Positions 56,958-64,000 of a DNA stretch of 64,000 nt are shown here, one piece after another. Origin of the DNA: Rubidibacter lacunae KORDI 51-2 (GTDB taxonomy: Bacteria; Cyanobacteriota; Cyanobacteriia; Cyanobacteriales; Rubidibacteraceae). A program made the position numbers and the translations under genes. The stretch is from NCBI RefSeq assembly GCF_000473895.1, contig NZ_ASSJ01000041.1, positions 1 through 64,000 of the forward strand. Direction: 5' to 3'. Position 1 is the stretch's first letter, and each line of letters starts with the position of its first letter. The notes under the pieces were generated by a model. That model saw nothing but the letters and a program-made list of their open reading frames with translations. It was not told the origin of the DNA and did no database searches.

Positions 56958-58105
56958 GTGGCACTCCCGCGCAGATACGGTGCGTATAACGTCTTGTAGT
57001 ACAGCTCGCTCACGCGCGACCAGTCGTAGGCGCTGATGTCGTTGAGCGCGCGATCTCGACACGCCGACCGCAGCTCGACATCTTCGATCAGCATGGCGGC
57101 ACAGTCGCTCAATCCGGCCGCATCCTCGATTTGCACGATCGTGCCGTTGCAACGGTGCTGTATTAAGTCGGCTGCCATTCCCACTTGCGTCGACACAAGC
57201 GGCACCCCCGTTGCCCAACATTCCAATAGCGCTTTGGGACCGCCCTCGTCGCGCGAGGCGATGATGTACAGATCCAAAGCGCGGTAGTAATCGACGATGT
57301 CAAGGTAATTCTGCAGATACGAGTGCGTATAAGGGACGCCGATCGCCTCTAAACCTTGCTTGACATAACCGCGTGCGGGACCAGTCAGCAAAACGTGAAG
57401 GTTGGAATAGCGCTCGTGCAGCCGAGCGATCGCATCGAGGAAAACGTCCGGTCCCTTTTCGAGTTTGGGTTCGCGTCCCTCCCCCCAGCCCTTGCCGTCC
57501 TTCTGAAAGGAACCGATGCAGATTGCCGATGGCGGAATGCCTAGGCGATCGCGCACGCTCTTACGCTGGGCATCTGTGGGCGGTGAAAAGGTTTCGAGAT
57601 CGATACTGAGCGGAATGGTTGCGATCTGTGCGGGAGCGATGCCCGCATCAACCAAAACTTGTTGGGAAATTTTGCAACTGACGACGATACCTCTGAGGTG
57701 ACGCGAGGCTTTCACCAACTGCTCTAGGAGTTCCATGAGGTTGGCTTGCCCGAACTTGGGATTACCGTGGAACCAGGTTAAAAAAACGGTATTGGAGGGA
57801 TGGATGCGCTTGTATAGTGCGTCGTGCAAATACACATAGCGGTTGCAGAAATGCAAGATCCGGTTGCGAATCAAATGGCGCTCGAGCGCTAAAAGGTACC
57901 AGCAGTTGCCGAGCTTGCCCCACCGTGTATGTCCGATATTCTGCGGGCGAGCAGTCAGTTTTTGTGCCCGCAGACCGCGAACGATATAACGCGTTTCCCA
58001 ATTCAGTACCCAGTTTCCGCGACCGCCGCCGATATAGTCGATGGTGGTTGCTGTTGCCGTTGGGGAACCGACTGCACCTGCCACGTCCTGCTTCGATTTC
58101 GTCAT
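56954..58105 (-). CDS. GT4 glycosyltransferase
   Basis: 383 residues from ATG 58105. IDYIGGGRGNWVLNWETRYIV begins the acceptor domain. IVVSCKISQQVLVDAGI, ATIPLSIDLETF and ICIGSFQKDGKGWGEGREPK LEKGPD lead into the donor domain, which ends YIIASRDEGGPKALLECWAT GVPLVSTQVGMAADLI with the E-x7-E pair. It is the first gene of this minus-strand set, so the promoter should lie just upstream, between 58106 and about 58400. Confidence 0.87.
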   Translation of the reverse strand: MTKSKQDVAGAVGSPTATATTIDYIGGGRGNWVLNWETRYIVRGLRAQKLTARPQNIGHTRWGKLGNCWYLLALERHLIRNRILHFCNRYVYLHDALYKRIHPSNTVFLTWFHGNPKFGQANLMELLEQLVKASRHLRGIVVSCKISQQVLVDAGIAPAQIATIPLSIDLETFSPPTDAQRKSVRDRLGIPPSAICIGSFQKDGKGWGEGREPKLEKGPDVFLDAIARLHERYSNLHVLLTGPARGYVKQGLEAIGVPYTHSYLQNYLDIVDYYRALDLYIIASRDEGGPKALLECWATGVPLVSTQVGMAADLIQHRCNGTIVQIEDAAGLSDCAAMLIEDVELRSACRDRALNDISAYDWSRVSELYYKTLYAPYLRGSAT

Positions 58106-58796
58106 GACCTACCATCTTCCGGCTCATCCAAACTGGGCTGCTGGAGGTCGGACGAGCCTCCGTCCAAGATTACACTACCTTGCAGCGAAACCGTGGAGCG
58201 GCTGGCTGCCATAGTTCCCCCGCCCCGCCTCCGCGCGCTATCGACTGCCGCACGGACGCCATCGGTATCCTGCCGGCAGCGGTCGAGGGATTTCTCAGGC
58301 AAGTATACATTACAGGTGTTTGAACTTAACGGTGGGACTCGGCTGCCACGCGGTCGGTAGATGCTCTCAGCTTTGCAGGACTGGCAATTGCCGCACCCGG
58401 GCACCTGCAGGTGCGGGGCACGGAACGTCGCGAGCTCGGGTGGCGGCGATCGCGGCACTGCGGTATATAAGCCAGCCCTATAGGTTTGCGCAATATCGGT
58501 ATAAATCCGGATTGGCGAGGACGTAAGGGCATCCTGTTTAAAGATCGGATTCGACAGTCCCGAATCGGGTGTGGAGCAGAATCTTGGGGTGTTGAAACTG
58601 AGGACAGGTTCACCTCGGGCGGCGATGACTGCGTGCTTGACCAAAATGAATGGAGAATGCTAGCGTTTCAGTCGTGCAATGCCTTGCTGGTATACGCCAG
58701 AGCTAAGCTTAGGTATTATCGATGCTCTAAAGCGTTTGGCTTCAGCTCCAGAGTAGCGATCGTTTGTCACAACAAAAATTCTAGGAAGTCATAACG
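58106..58796. promoter_or_regulatory. Divergent promoter region, no supported gene
   Basis: It separates the divergent GT4 and methyltransferase genes. A 180-codon minus frame (58102-58644) overlaps the GT4 start as ATGA, but its sequence has no domain character, so I do not call it. AT-rich DNA at 58690-58796 probably holds the methyltransferase promoter. Confidence 0.4.
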
Positions 58797-59627
58797 ATGC
58801 CAGGTAAGGTTCAGGAGTTTGCCAGTCGGTTTGCCGAGTTTGCCGATCGCTTGGCAAGCCAACGCTTTTATAACTATCCTTTTGGAGTCTCGCCGCGAGC
58901 AGAGGCCAGCACCTACCGGGAAATCTGGCTTGCGGCTAAGCAGAATAACTGCCCCGCGATCGATCGACTTGAAGCCAGCCAGGGGTACTCCATCGACAAA
59001 GACTGGATGGATGAGCTGGCGTTGTTGACCCAAGTTGTCATCAAAAAATCAGATATTTGCTATCAGCACGGTCGCATCCTTTATGCAGTGCTCTCGTCCT
59101 ATGTTGCTGCCAGTCAATACGACAGCGTCAACATTGTCGAAACGGGGACCGCAAGAGGCTACTCTAGCTTGTGCATGGCAAAAGCACTGCACGATGCCGG
59201 ACAGCCGGGCAAAATTTTTACCTTCGATATTCTTCCCCATGACGTCGAAATGTACTGGAATTGCATTGCCGACGATAAAGGGTCGATGTCTCGAGCTGAA
59301 TTGCTGAAAGCTTACGAGCAGCTCGTAAACAACTACATTGTTTTTATCCAGGGCGATACGCAGATGCAGCTTAGAAAGGTATTCGTCCCGAGAGTTCATC
59401 TTGCTTACTTCGATGGAACGCACACCTACGAGTATGTCTTGAGCGAGTTCGGGCACATTGTTGACAAACAGAAATCGGGAGATATTGCCGTTTTTGACGA
59501 TTACACACCGGAACTTTTTCCAGGCGTCGTGAAAGCAGTGGATGAAATCTGTGCGACCCAGGGATACTCAAAAGAAGTCCTGACTGTCAGCGAGCAACGC
59601 GGGTACGCGATCGCTCGCAAAAAGTAG
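58797..59627 (+). CDS. Class I SAM-dependent methyltransferase
   Basis: 276 residues, ATG. NIVETGTARGYSSLCMAKAL is the SAM-binding loop (E-x-G-x-x-x-G), and FTFDILPH the acidic strand that binds the ribose. LAYFDGTHTYEYVLSEF and GDIAVFDDYTPELFPGVVKA VDEI are the Asp/His-rich catalytic region seen in small-molecule and sugar O-methyltransferases (Methyltransf_24 type), likely Mg-dependent. It stands divergent to the GT cluster and may methylate the same glycan. Confidence 0.85.
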   Translation: MPGKVQEFASRFAEFADRLASQRFYNYPFGVSPRAEASTYREIWLAAKQNNCPAIDRLEASQGYSIDKDWMDELALLTQVVIKKSDICYQHGRILYAVLSSYVAASQYDSVNIVETGTARGYSSLCMAKALHDAGQPGKIFTFDILPHDVEMYWNCIADDKGSMSRAELLKAYEQLVNNYIVFIQGDTQMQLRKVFVPRVHLAYFDGTHTYEYVLSEFGHIVDKQKSGDIAVFDDYTPELFPGVVKAVDEICATQGYSKEVLTVSEQRGYAIARKK

Positions 59628-59688
59628 GGTTAGAAAGAATTCCGATGCGATCGCGCCGACGGGTTAAACTATCGACGCGATCGCATTC

Positions 59689-61737
59689 TTAGCGCCAGTC
59701 GTCCCAATCTTCGTTGAAGATCGATGTGTCCGGAAAAGCAATGGGGTTACCGTTGCTTTGCAAGCGATAGCGCAGCTGTTGCACGGGTGCATCGCGGCCG
59801 AACCCATCTGAGTCCATAATTTCGTAAGGTAAGATACCTGTTTCTAACGCAAACGCCGCTGTTGTGCCGACCGCTGCACCGGAGGACCACTCAAAGGAAT
59901 GCACGCGGTAGGCCGCCGCTGCAATATGGCTGGTCGCAATGCTTTTGCCCGCCACAAGGAGGTTATCGATTTCCTGGGGAATCGTCGCGCGCAGCGGTAT
60001 TTGAAACGGATAGGCTTGCCCGGCTCCCTGGCGTTCGCCTTCGCGTTCGGTGTTGCCCGGCTTTTCTGGCGGGCTTTCGGTCATGCAGGGGTGAAAGTCG
60101 ATCGCGTAATGACCGATGCCAACGGAGTCGGCATAGATGCGCGATCGCGTTCGTTTCGCGGCATCTTCTGGGGCCATCTCGCCGCTAAGGATGGCGAGCA
60201 AGTTTCGCCCGGACAGCTCGGTTTGCAAGCGGCGGTACATCTCTGGAGGCAGTGTCTGACGGTAGTACTCGTCGTCGTAGCCCTGGCGCGAGAGGTCCAC
60301 TTCCCAGATTGTGAAGCCGTTGGGGTAGGCGGGCGCAGGCCGCCCGATAATCCGTCGCCCTTCGCGGATGTAGGGATATTTTGAGAGTCCGTGGGCCGTG
60401 CCCATCGGCGCGTCGAAGCCGGCGACAAAGCGGTAGTTCGGGTGCAGTTGCTTGACCCCTTCACCGAGCTGCGAGTCCGTCGTGCCTGCTACCAGCCAAT
60501 AGAAGTAGGCGAACGCGTGTTCTTCGCCACGCTGCAGGGTTGCGGTGCGCAGGCCGCCCAGCCAGCCGCCCGGCGCTAGTTGCCCGTCTGCTCGCAGCTG
60601 CTCGCGGGTGTAAATCAAGTTGTCCTCGGCCCGGCCCGGCCGGTAATCGTTCCCCCAAGTCCAGTTCTGCATGGAGATATCGCCGGGAGTTGGCTCGCTG
60701 AAGCCGATTCCCCCGAAAGTCGCTTCGGGGCCGTCCTCGGGGCTCCAAATGCGCCGGTAAGTAAAGACAAGATCGAAGTTAGCGAGGCGCTCGAGTTCGT
60801 AGCTGAAGTATGGGGCGTATTGAGTGTAGAAATCCGGGATGTCGTGAATTTGCGGCTCCTCGGTGGCTTCCATCGCGAAGGTGTAGGTAAAACCTTGGGT
60901 GCAGTACGGATCGTTCTCGGTACTTGCAGACGAGGGTTCGAGGTGGCTAAGCGCGTCAATACCCAAGCGGTAGGGGATATCGGCCAAGCCGATCAGCTCT
61001 CCAGTCTCCGTTGCTTCGATGACGATCCAATCTCGCGGCGCTGCTCCAGCAGGCGGGATAAACTGCACGACGGTCTTCGTCAGGCGATCGCTATCTTCGT
61101 AGCGATAGGCATCTTCGATAATCTGGGACAGCGGCTCGCTGTTGAGCGGTGGGGTCCCCGGTGCGGGTGCGTGCTGGATCGCCGTGACGCTAGCGATGAG
61201 GCTGCCACCGGCGGTCGGGGCATCGGGGTTGGTGACGAGGTCGATTTCCTTGGCCACCGTGGACGGGAACCACCGTAAGGTGCCGTCGCCGCGATCTTCG
61301 GCATCGCGCAGCTGCTCTAGCAGAATTGCATGGGCGTCTGCAGGGATAAAGCAGGATGCGCTCACCCAGCAGTCACCAGGGTTGAGTTCGCCGTATTCGT
61401 CTTCGATGCGATCGCGAAAGTCCAGGTAGCCGCGGGGAAAGAACAGGCGCGACCTCTGAGTCGCCCGTTCGTCTAAGGCTGATGTGCCTTGGGAGGAAAT
61501 CTGTCCGCCCACCCAATCAGTAATCTCGGTCAAGCAAACCTCGCGTCCGGCCAGCAGGGCTTCGTAAGCTGCTGCCGCGCCGGCCAAACCACCGCCGACG
61601 ATCAAGATGTCGCACTCGATGGTTTGCGTGGAGGCGGTTACGGCGAGGGTGCGGGGTTGTTGTCCCGACAGGGCGGCGATCGCGAGGGTTAGGGAGATCG
61701 CGGCCCGTTGCCGAACGGTACAGAACAATCCAGGCAT
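59689..61737 (-). CDS. Secreted FAD-dependent oxidoreductase
   Basis: 682 residues from ATG 61737 (MPGLFCTVRQRAAISLTLAI AALSG), chosen for its signal peptide; the frame runs 15 codons further. CDILIVGGGLAGAAAAYEAL is the FAD dinucleotide-binding loop. WIVIEATETGELIGLADIPY and LLVAGKSIATSHIAAAAYRV HSFEWSSGAAVG are the other FAD contacts of the FAD_oxidored family. A paralogue at 62809-64000 shares segments such as IREGRRIIGRPA, HYAIDFHPC and VDNLLVAGKSIA. A periplasmic or extracellular oxidase is likely; the substrate is unknown. Confidence 0.85.
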   Translation of the reverse strand: MPGLFCTVRQRAAISLTLAIAALSGQQPRTLAVTASTQTIECDILIVGGGLAGAAAAYEALLAGREVCLTEITDWVGGQISSQGTSALDERATQRSRLFFPRGYLDFRDRIEDEYGELNPGDCWVSASCFIPADAHAILLEQLRDAEDRGDGTLRWFPSTVAKEIDLVTNPDAPTAGGSLIASVTAIQHAPAPGTPPLNSEPLSQIIEDAYRYEDSDRLTKTVVQFIPPAGAAPRDWIVIEATETGELIGLADIPYRLGIDALSHLEPSSASTENDPYCTQGFTYTFAMEATEEPQIHDIPDFYTQYAPYFSYELERLANFDLVFTYRRIWSPEDGPEATFGGIGFSEPTPGDISMQNWTWGNDYRPGRAEDNLIYTREQLRADGQLAPGGWLGGLRTATLQRGEEHAFAYFYWLVAGTTDSQLGEGVKQLHPNYRFVAGFDAPMGTAHGLSKYPYIREGRRIIGRPAPAYPNGFTIWEVDLSRQGYDDEYYRQTLPPEMYRRLQTELSGRNLLAILSGEMAPEDAAKRTRSRIYADSVGIGHYAIDFHPCMTESPPEKPGNTEREGERQGAGQAYPFQIPLRATIPQEIDNLLVAGKSIATSHIAAAAYRVHSFEWSSGAAVGTTAAFALETGILPYEIMDSDGFGRDAPVQQLRYRLQSNGNPIAFPDTSIFNEDWDDWR

Positions 61738-62070
61738 AGTAAGTTGTGTTGCAGTGCGTGTGAAGAGAGCGGCGATCGCCATTCGGAAATAGCGCGATCG
61801 TCCGCCTGTTTTGATAGCAAATGTTGTGATTTGGTTTCGACTTCAGCCGACAGCGCGAGTTGACCCGGGTGCCAAACCGATGGTGCCACATGCTCGAGGC
61901 GGTCGTTGCCAGCATGGGCAGCAAGGCGCACATTTTCCTTGCCCAGATGCCGCCACAGCTTCCATAGCTGGGGGTGGTTTTCCCGGTGAAGACCACAAAG
62001 CCTCTCAAGAAAGTCCGATAGAAACCTGTCCGGGGTTTTCACCCAATTCCCGACCGCTCCATGTCTTGCA
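61738..62070. other. Spacer with possible minus-strand fossil
   Basis: On the minus strand 61830-62042 reads KTPDRFLSDFLERLCGLHRE NHPQLWKLWRHLGKENVRL, which looks coding but has no start site or known family. Treated as a possible remnant. Confidence 0.35.
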
Positions 62071-62202
62071 GAGGCTGTTTAAAAAGGGTCCAGCTGGGCA
62101 TAAGACTCCCCCTGAGCTACCCGTTGAAAAGCGCGATCGTCAGGTTCACTCGTCGTGAGACATGTGCCTAATGTCGCGCAACTCGATTTTTCAAACAGCC
62201 TC
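62071..62202 (-). repeat. MITE copy A, complete
   Basis: 132 bp with terminal inverted repeats gaggctgtttaaaaa (62071-62085) and tttttcaaacagcctc (62187-62202). Internal sequence matches the copies at 47737-47863 and 4913-5127 in reverse orientation. No open frame. Similarity among copies is partial, so the family has been in this genome for some time. Confidence 0.75.
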
Positions 62203-62281
62203 TCAGCTGTTCGTCTCAGATTCCTTGTGGGTGCCAAGAGATGGGTTAACTGAGAGCACTATCGCAACCACACTTGCAAGC

Positions 62282-62321
62282 ACAGACTTTTCGACTTGGT
62301 GCTACGCTTCAAAAAGTCTGT
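62282..62321. promoter_or_regulatory. 10-bp inverted repeat just upstream of a secreted-protein gene
   Basis: acagactttt (62282-62291) pairs perfectly with aaaagtctgt (62312-62321) across a 20-nt loop, ending 14 nt before the ATG at 62336. It could be an operator or an RNA hairpin near the ribosome site. Confidence 0.55.
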
Positions 62322-62335
62322 CGATTTGAAAACTC

Positions 62336-62746
62336 ATGAAAAAAATTCTTTTTCTTAGCCTTGTCACTCTGCTCACTTGCACCTCTGCCTCCCAAAAAGT
62401 GGTGGCTGATGAGAGGTGGTCGACGGAAGAATACGACGTCGTTTATCAAGAAGACCGGAATAGAACGGCTATTTGGACTTACGGAAGCGTCGGCACGATC
62501 TTTATCGACGGTTTGGCAGGAGTGTATACCGACCGAGGCTCCTACACCGGCTATTGGGTGCAAGAAACTTCTTCGTTGCGGTGCGATACCTATAGAGAAG
62601 GAGCAGATGGCAAGCCAACGTATCACTGGGGAAGATTTGAGATTGCCTTCATCGACCCAGACTTTCCTTCGCGTTGGCAAGCCAATATTGGACTCTGCGA
62701 TCGCGAACCCACCATCCGCTTGAACGGTGTGCCCATGACACCTTAA
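62336..62746 (+). CDS. Small secreted protein
   Basis: 136 residues, ATG. MKKILFLSLVTLLTCTSASQKVVA is a Sec signal peptide. The mature part is beta-rich with many aromatics (ERWSTEEYDVVYQ, RTAIWTYGSVGTIFIDGL) and two Cys, likely one disulfide (SLRCDTYRE, IGLCDRE). No family recognised. It lies between the two FAD oxidoreductases on the opposite strand. Confidence 0.7.
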   Translation: MKKILFLSLVTLLTCTSASQKVVADERWSTEEYDVVYQEDRNRTAIWTYGSVGTIFIDGLAGVYTDRGSYTGYWVQETSSLRCDTYREGADGKPTYHWGRFEIAFIDPDFPSRWQANIGLCDREPTIRLNGVPMTP

Positions 62747-62808
62747 ACCGAGAGTTTTGCCAAGCATTCGGCCGCGGTAAATCGACCGAATATTGGCACC
62801 AAAAGGTT

Positions 62809-64000
62809 TCACCAGCGATCGCGCAACCCTCGATCTTGCAGGTGCTGGCGCAGTTCGGTCATCTGTTCGGGGGCGAGCGCGTCGGGCGGCGACAAGTCCG
62901 GACGCTCGATCAGCCAACCAGCGGTTGCGCCGGCCGCCGCACCGATACTCCACTCGCCATAGTGGGTGCGAGTAGCACCGTTGGCAATATGCGAGACGGC
63001 AATGTTCTTCCCACCGATCAGCAAGTTATCGACGCCTTGCGGAATGAGGCTTTCTAAGGGAATTGCGATTGGTCGGACGACGGTCTCGATCGCAGGCGCG
63101 CTACTAGCCTCTCCGGAAGGCGCACCGTTTCGGTAAAGACAACCGTGGATGTCGATGGCGTAATGGGTTACGGCAACGGTGGTGGGCGAGAAGTCTCGGC
63201 CGCCGGGCTGGTCGCGACGCAGGTCGGCTTCGCGGATTTGGAACTCGGACTGCCCGTAGGCCGCTCGCCCGAGGATGCGCCGCCCCTCGCGAATGTAGGG
63301 CTCTACGCTCAAGCCCGATTGAGTACCTAACAAAGACCCCGCGCCGGCTTCGTAAGCAAGCGGTCGGTCCGGTTGCGCGTGGGTCTCGAGCAGCCAGTGT
63401 GCGAAAGCAAAGGCTCGCTGTTCTCCGTGACGCAAGGCGTCGACGGACATGCCGCCGAACCAATTTTGCTGTTGTCCGGCCGCCGCGATCGCCTCGGCAT
63501 CGAGCAGCAAGGGTGGGTCCATTGCTCCCCAATCGTTCCCGCCATTCCAATTGACGAGGGTGCGATCGCCGCGGGCAGGCATGCCGGTATTGGGGTCGTT
63601 GCGCGTCACGCTGAAACCGCGTCGGTAGTGGAAGAAACTACGTCCTGCAAAAAACGGATAGCCGTGCAGTTTAAAGCTGCGGCGGTGTTCGTCCGCCGAA
63701 AATGCCAGGGGTTCGTGCGCCAAGGCATCGCGACTGCGACCGCCGTCGTCGCGGATAGCCAACGCAAACGGATAGGTGAATGCCTGCGTACAGGCAGGGT
63801 TGTCGCGATCGCTAGCATGTACTTCACCCGTCGTCGCAACGGATTCCGAGCCGAGGCGGTACGGAATGTCCGCCCAGCCGACGAATTCGCCCGTATCGGT
63901 CGCGTCGATGACGAGCATACGCTCCCCCGGCGGCGGTTGCAGGTAAAGCGGGATCTTCTCAAACGTGTCGTCACTCGTCCAGGCGTACCACGCGTACAGC
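62809..64000 (-). CDS. FAD-dependent oxidoreductase, 5' end outside window
   Basis: The frame is open to the window edge (WYAWTSDDTFEKIPLYLQPP at the edge), so the N-terminal FAD loop is not seen. About 397 residues are visible. MLVIDATDTGEFVGWADIPYRL matches the paralogue at 59689-61737, as do PYIREGRRILGRAAYGQ, THYAIDIHGCLYRNG and VDNLLIGGKNIAVSHIANGA. It has an Asn-rich NWNGGNDWGAMDPPLLLDAE segment in place of the other's NWTWGNDYRPG. Same family, diverged substrate region. Confidence 0.85.
   Translation of the reverse strand, partial: LYAWYAWTSDDTFEKIPLYLQPPPGERMLVIDATDTGEFVGWADIPYRLGSESVATTGEVHASDRDNPACTQAFTYPFALAIRDDGGRSRDALAHEPLAFSADEHRRSFKLHGYPFFAGRSFFHYRRGFSVTRNDPNTGMPARGDRTLVNWNGGNDWGAMDPPLLLDAEAIAAAGQQQNWFGGMSVDALRHGEQRAFAFAHWLLETHAQPDRPLAYEAGAGSLLGTQSGLSVEPYIREGRRILGRAAYGQSEFQIREADLRRDQPGGRDFSPTTVAVTHYAIDIHGCLYRNGAPSGEASSAPAIETVVRPIAIPLESLIPQGVDNLLIGGKNIAVSHIANGATRTHYGEWSIGAAAGATAGWLIERPDLSPPDALAPEQMTELRQHLQDRGLRDRW

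Noticed and set aside
56958-57221. N-terminal extension of the sulfotransferase frame
   Set aside because: It is the out-of-frame shadow of the GT4 C-terminus; homology starts at the ATGA-coupled Met.
58102-58644. 180-codon frame overlapping the GT4 start as ATGA
   Set aside because: It has no hydrophobic core or domain pattern, and the region must hold a divergent promoter; the overlap is probably chance.

Overview
The window looks like chromosomal DNA of a cyanobacterium. The palindrome GCGATCGC (HIP1) recurs throughout genes and spacers. The gene families also fit: a TspO-like protein, DUF4079, heme A and heme O synthases, a DGR, secreted TPS-CHAT proteins and BcsA-type cellulose synthase. 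The species cannot be fixed from the sequence. GC content is fairly high and decayed mobile DNA is abundant: IS256, IS630, IS701-like and IS110 elements and a MITE family. LAYOUT. 1-7.5 kb: housekeeping genes (CobO-like, TspO-like, radical SAM/B12, a small membrane protein, a JAMM peptidase) mixed with broken transposases. 8-9.1 kb: a DegT aminotransferase. 9.8-22.8 kb: two tandem secreted proteins of 2943 and 1282 residues. Each has a signal peptide, a filamentous-hemagglutinin (two-partner secretion) N-domain and a C-terminal CHAT caspase-like domain with His and Cys; the pair arose by duplication that included the promoter region. 23.4-27 kb: a cellulose-synthase-like glycosyltransferase and a DUF4079 membrane protein. 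27.7-42.4 kb: the centrepiece. A translationally coupled operon (Trypco1, trypsin-like protease, inactive-STAND-like protein, MoxR ATPase, vWA protein, and a VMAP-like protein with an FGE/SUMF1 domain) is joined to a diversity-generating retroelement (avd, reverse transcriptase, a coupled 68-codon ORF, template repeat). Four proteins with FGE-type C-type-lectin folds end in 117-bp variable repeats. These match the 117-bp template repeat but differ from it mainly at template adenines. One of the four is fused to the conflict-system protein. A second, decayed template cassette and a group of toxin-antitoxin and nuclease remnants lie between targets 3 and 4. My reading is that this is an NTP-dependent conflict (defence or self-recognition) system whose recognition surface is hypermutated by a retroelement. 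42.8-46 kb: a secreted SH3-like protein, ctaB and ctaA. 47-47.9 kb: IS256 and MITE debris. 47.9-59.6 kb: an exopolysaccharide locus with an SDR, four GT4 and one GT2 glycosyltransferases, an O-antigen-polymerase-like membrane protein, a sulfotransferase and a methyltransferase. It is mostly one minus-strand set with ATGA or GTGA overlaps. 59.7-64 kb: two related FAD-dependent oxidoreductases, at least one exported, flanking a small secreted protein and a MITE; the second oxidoreductase runs off the right edge.
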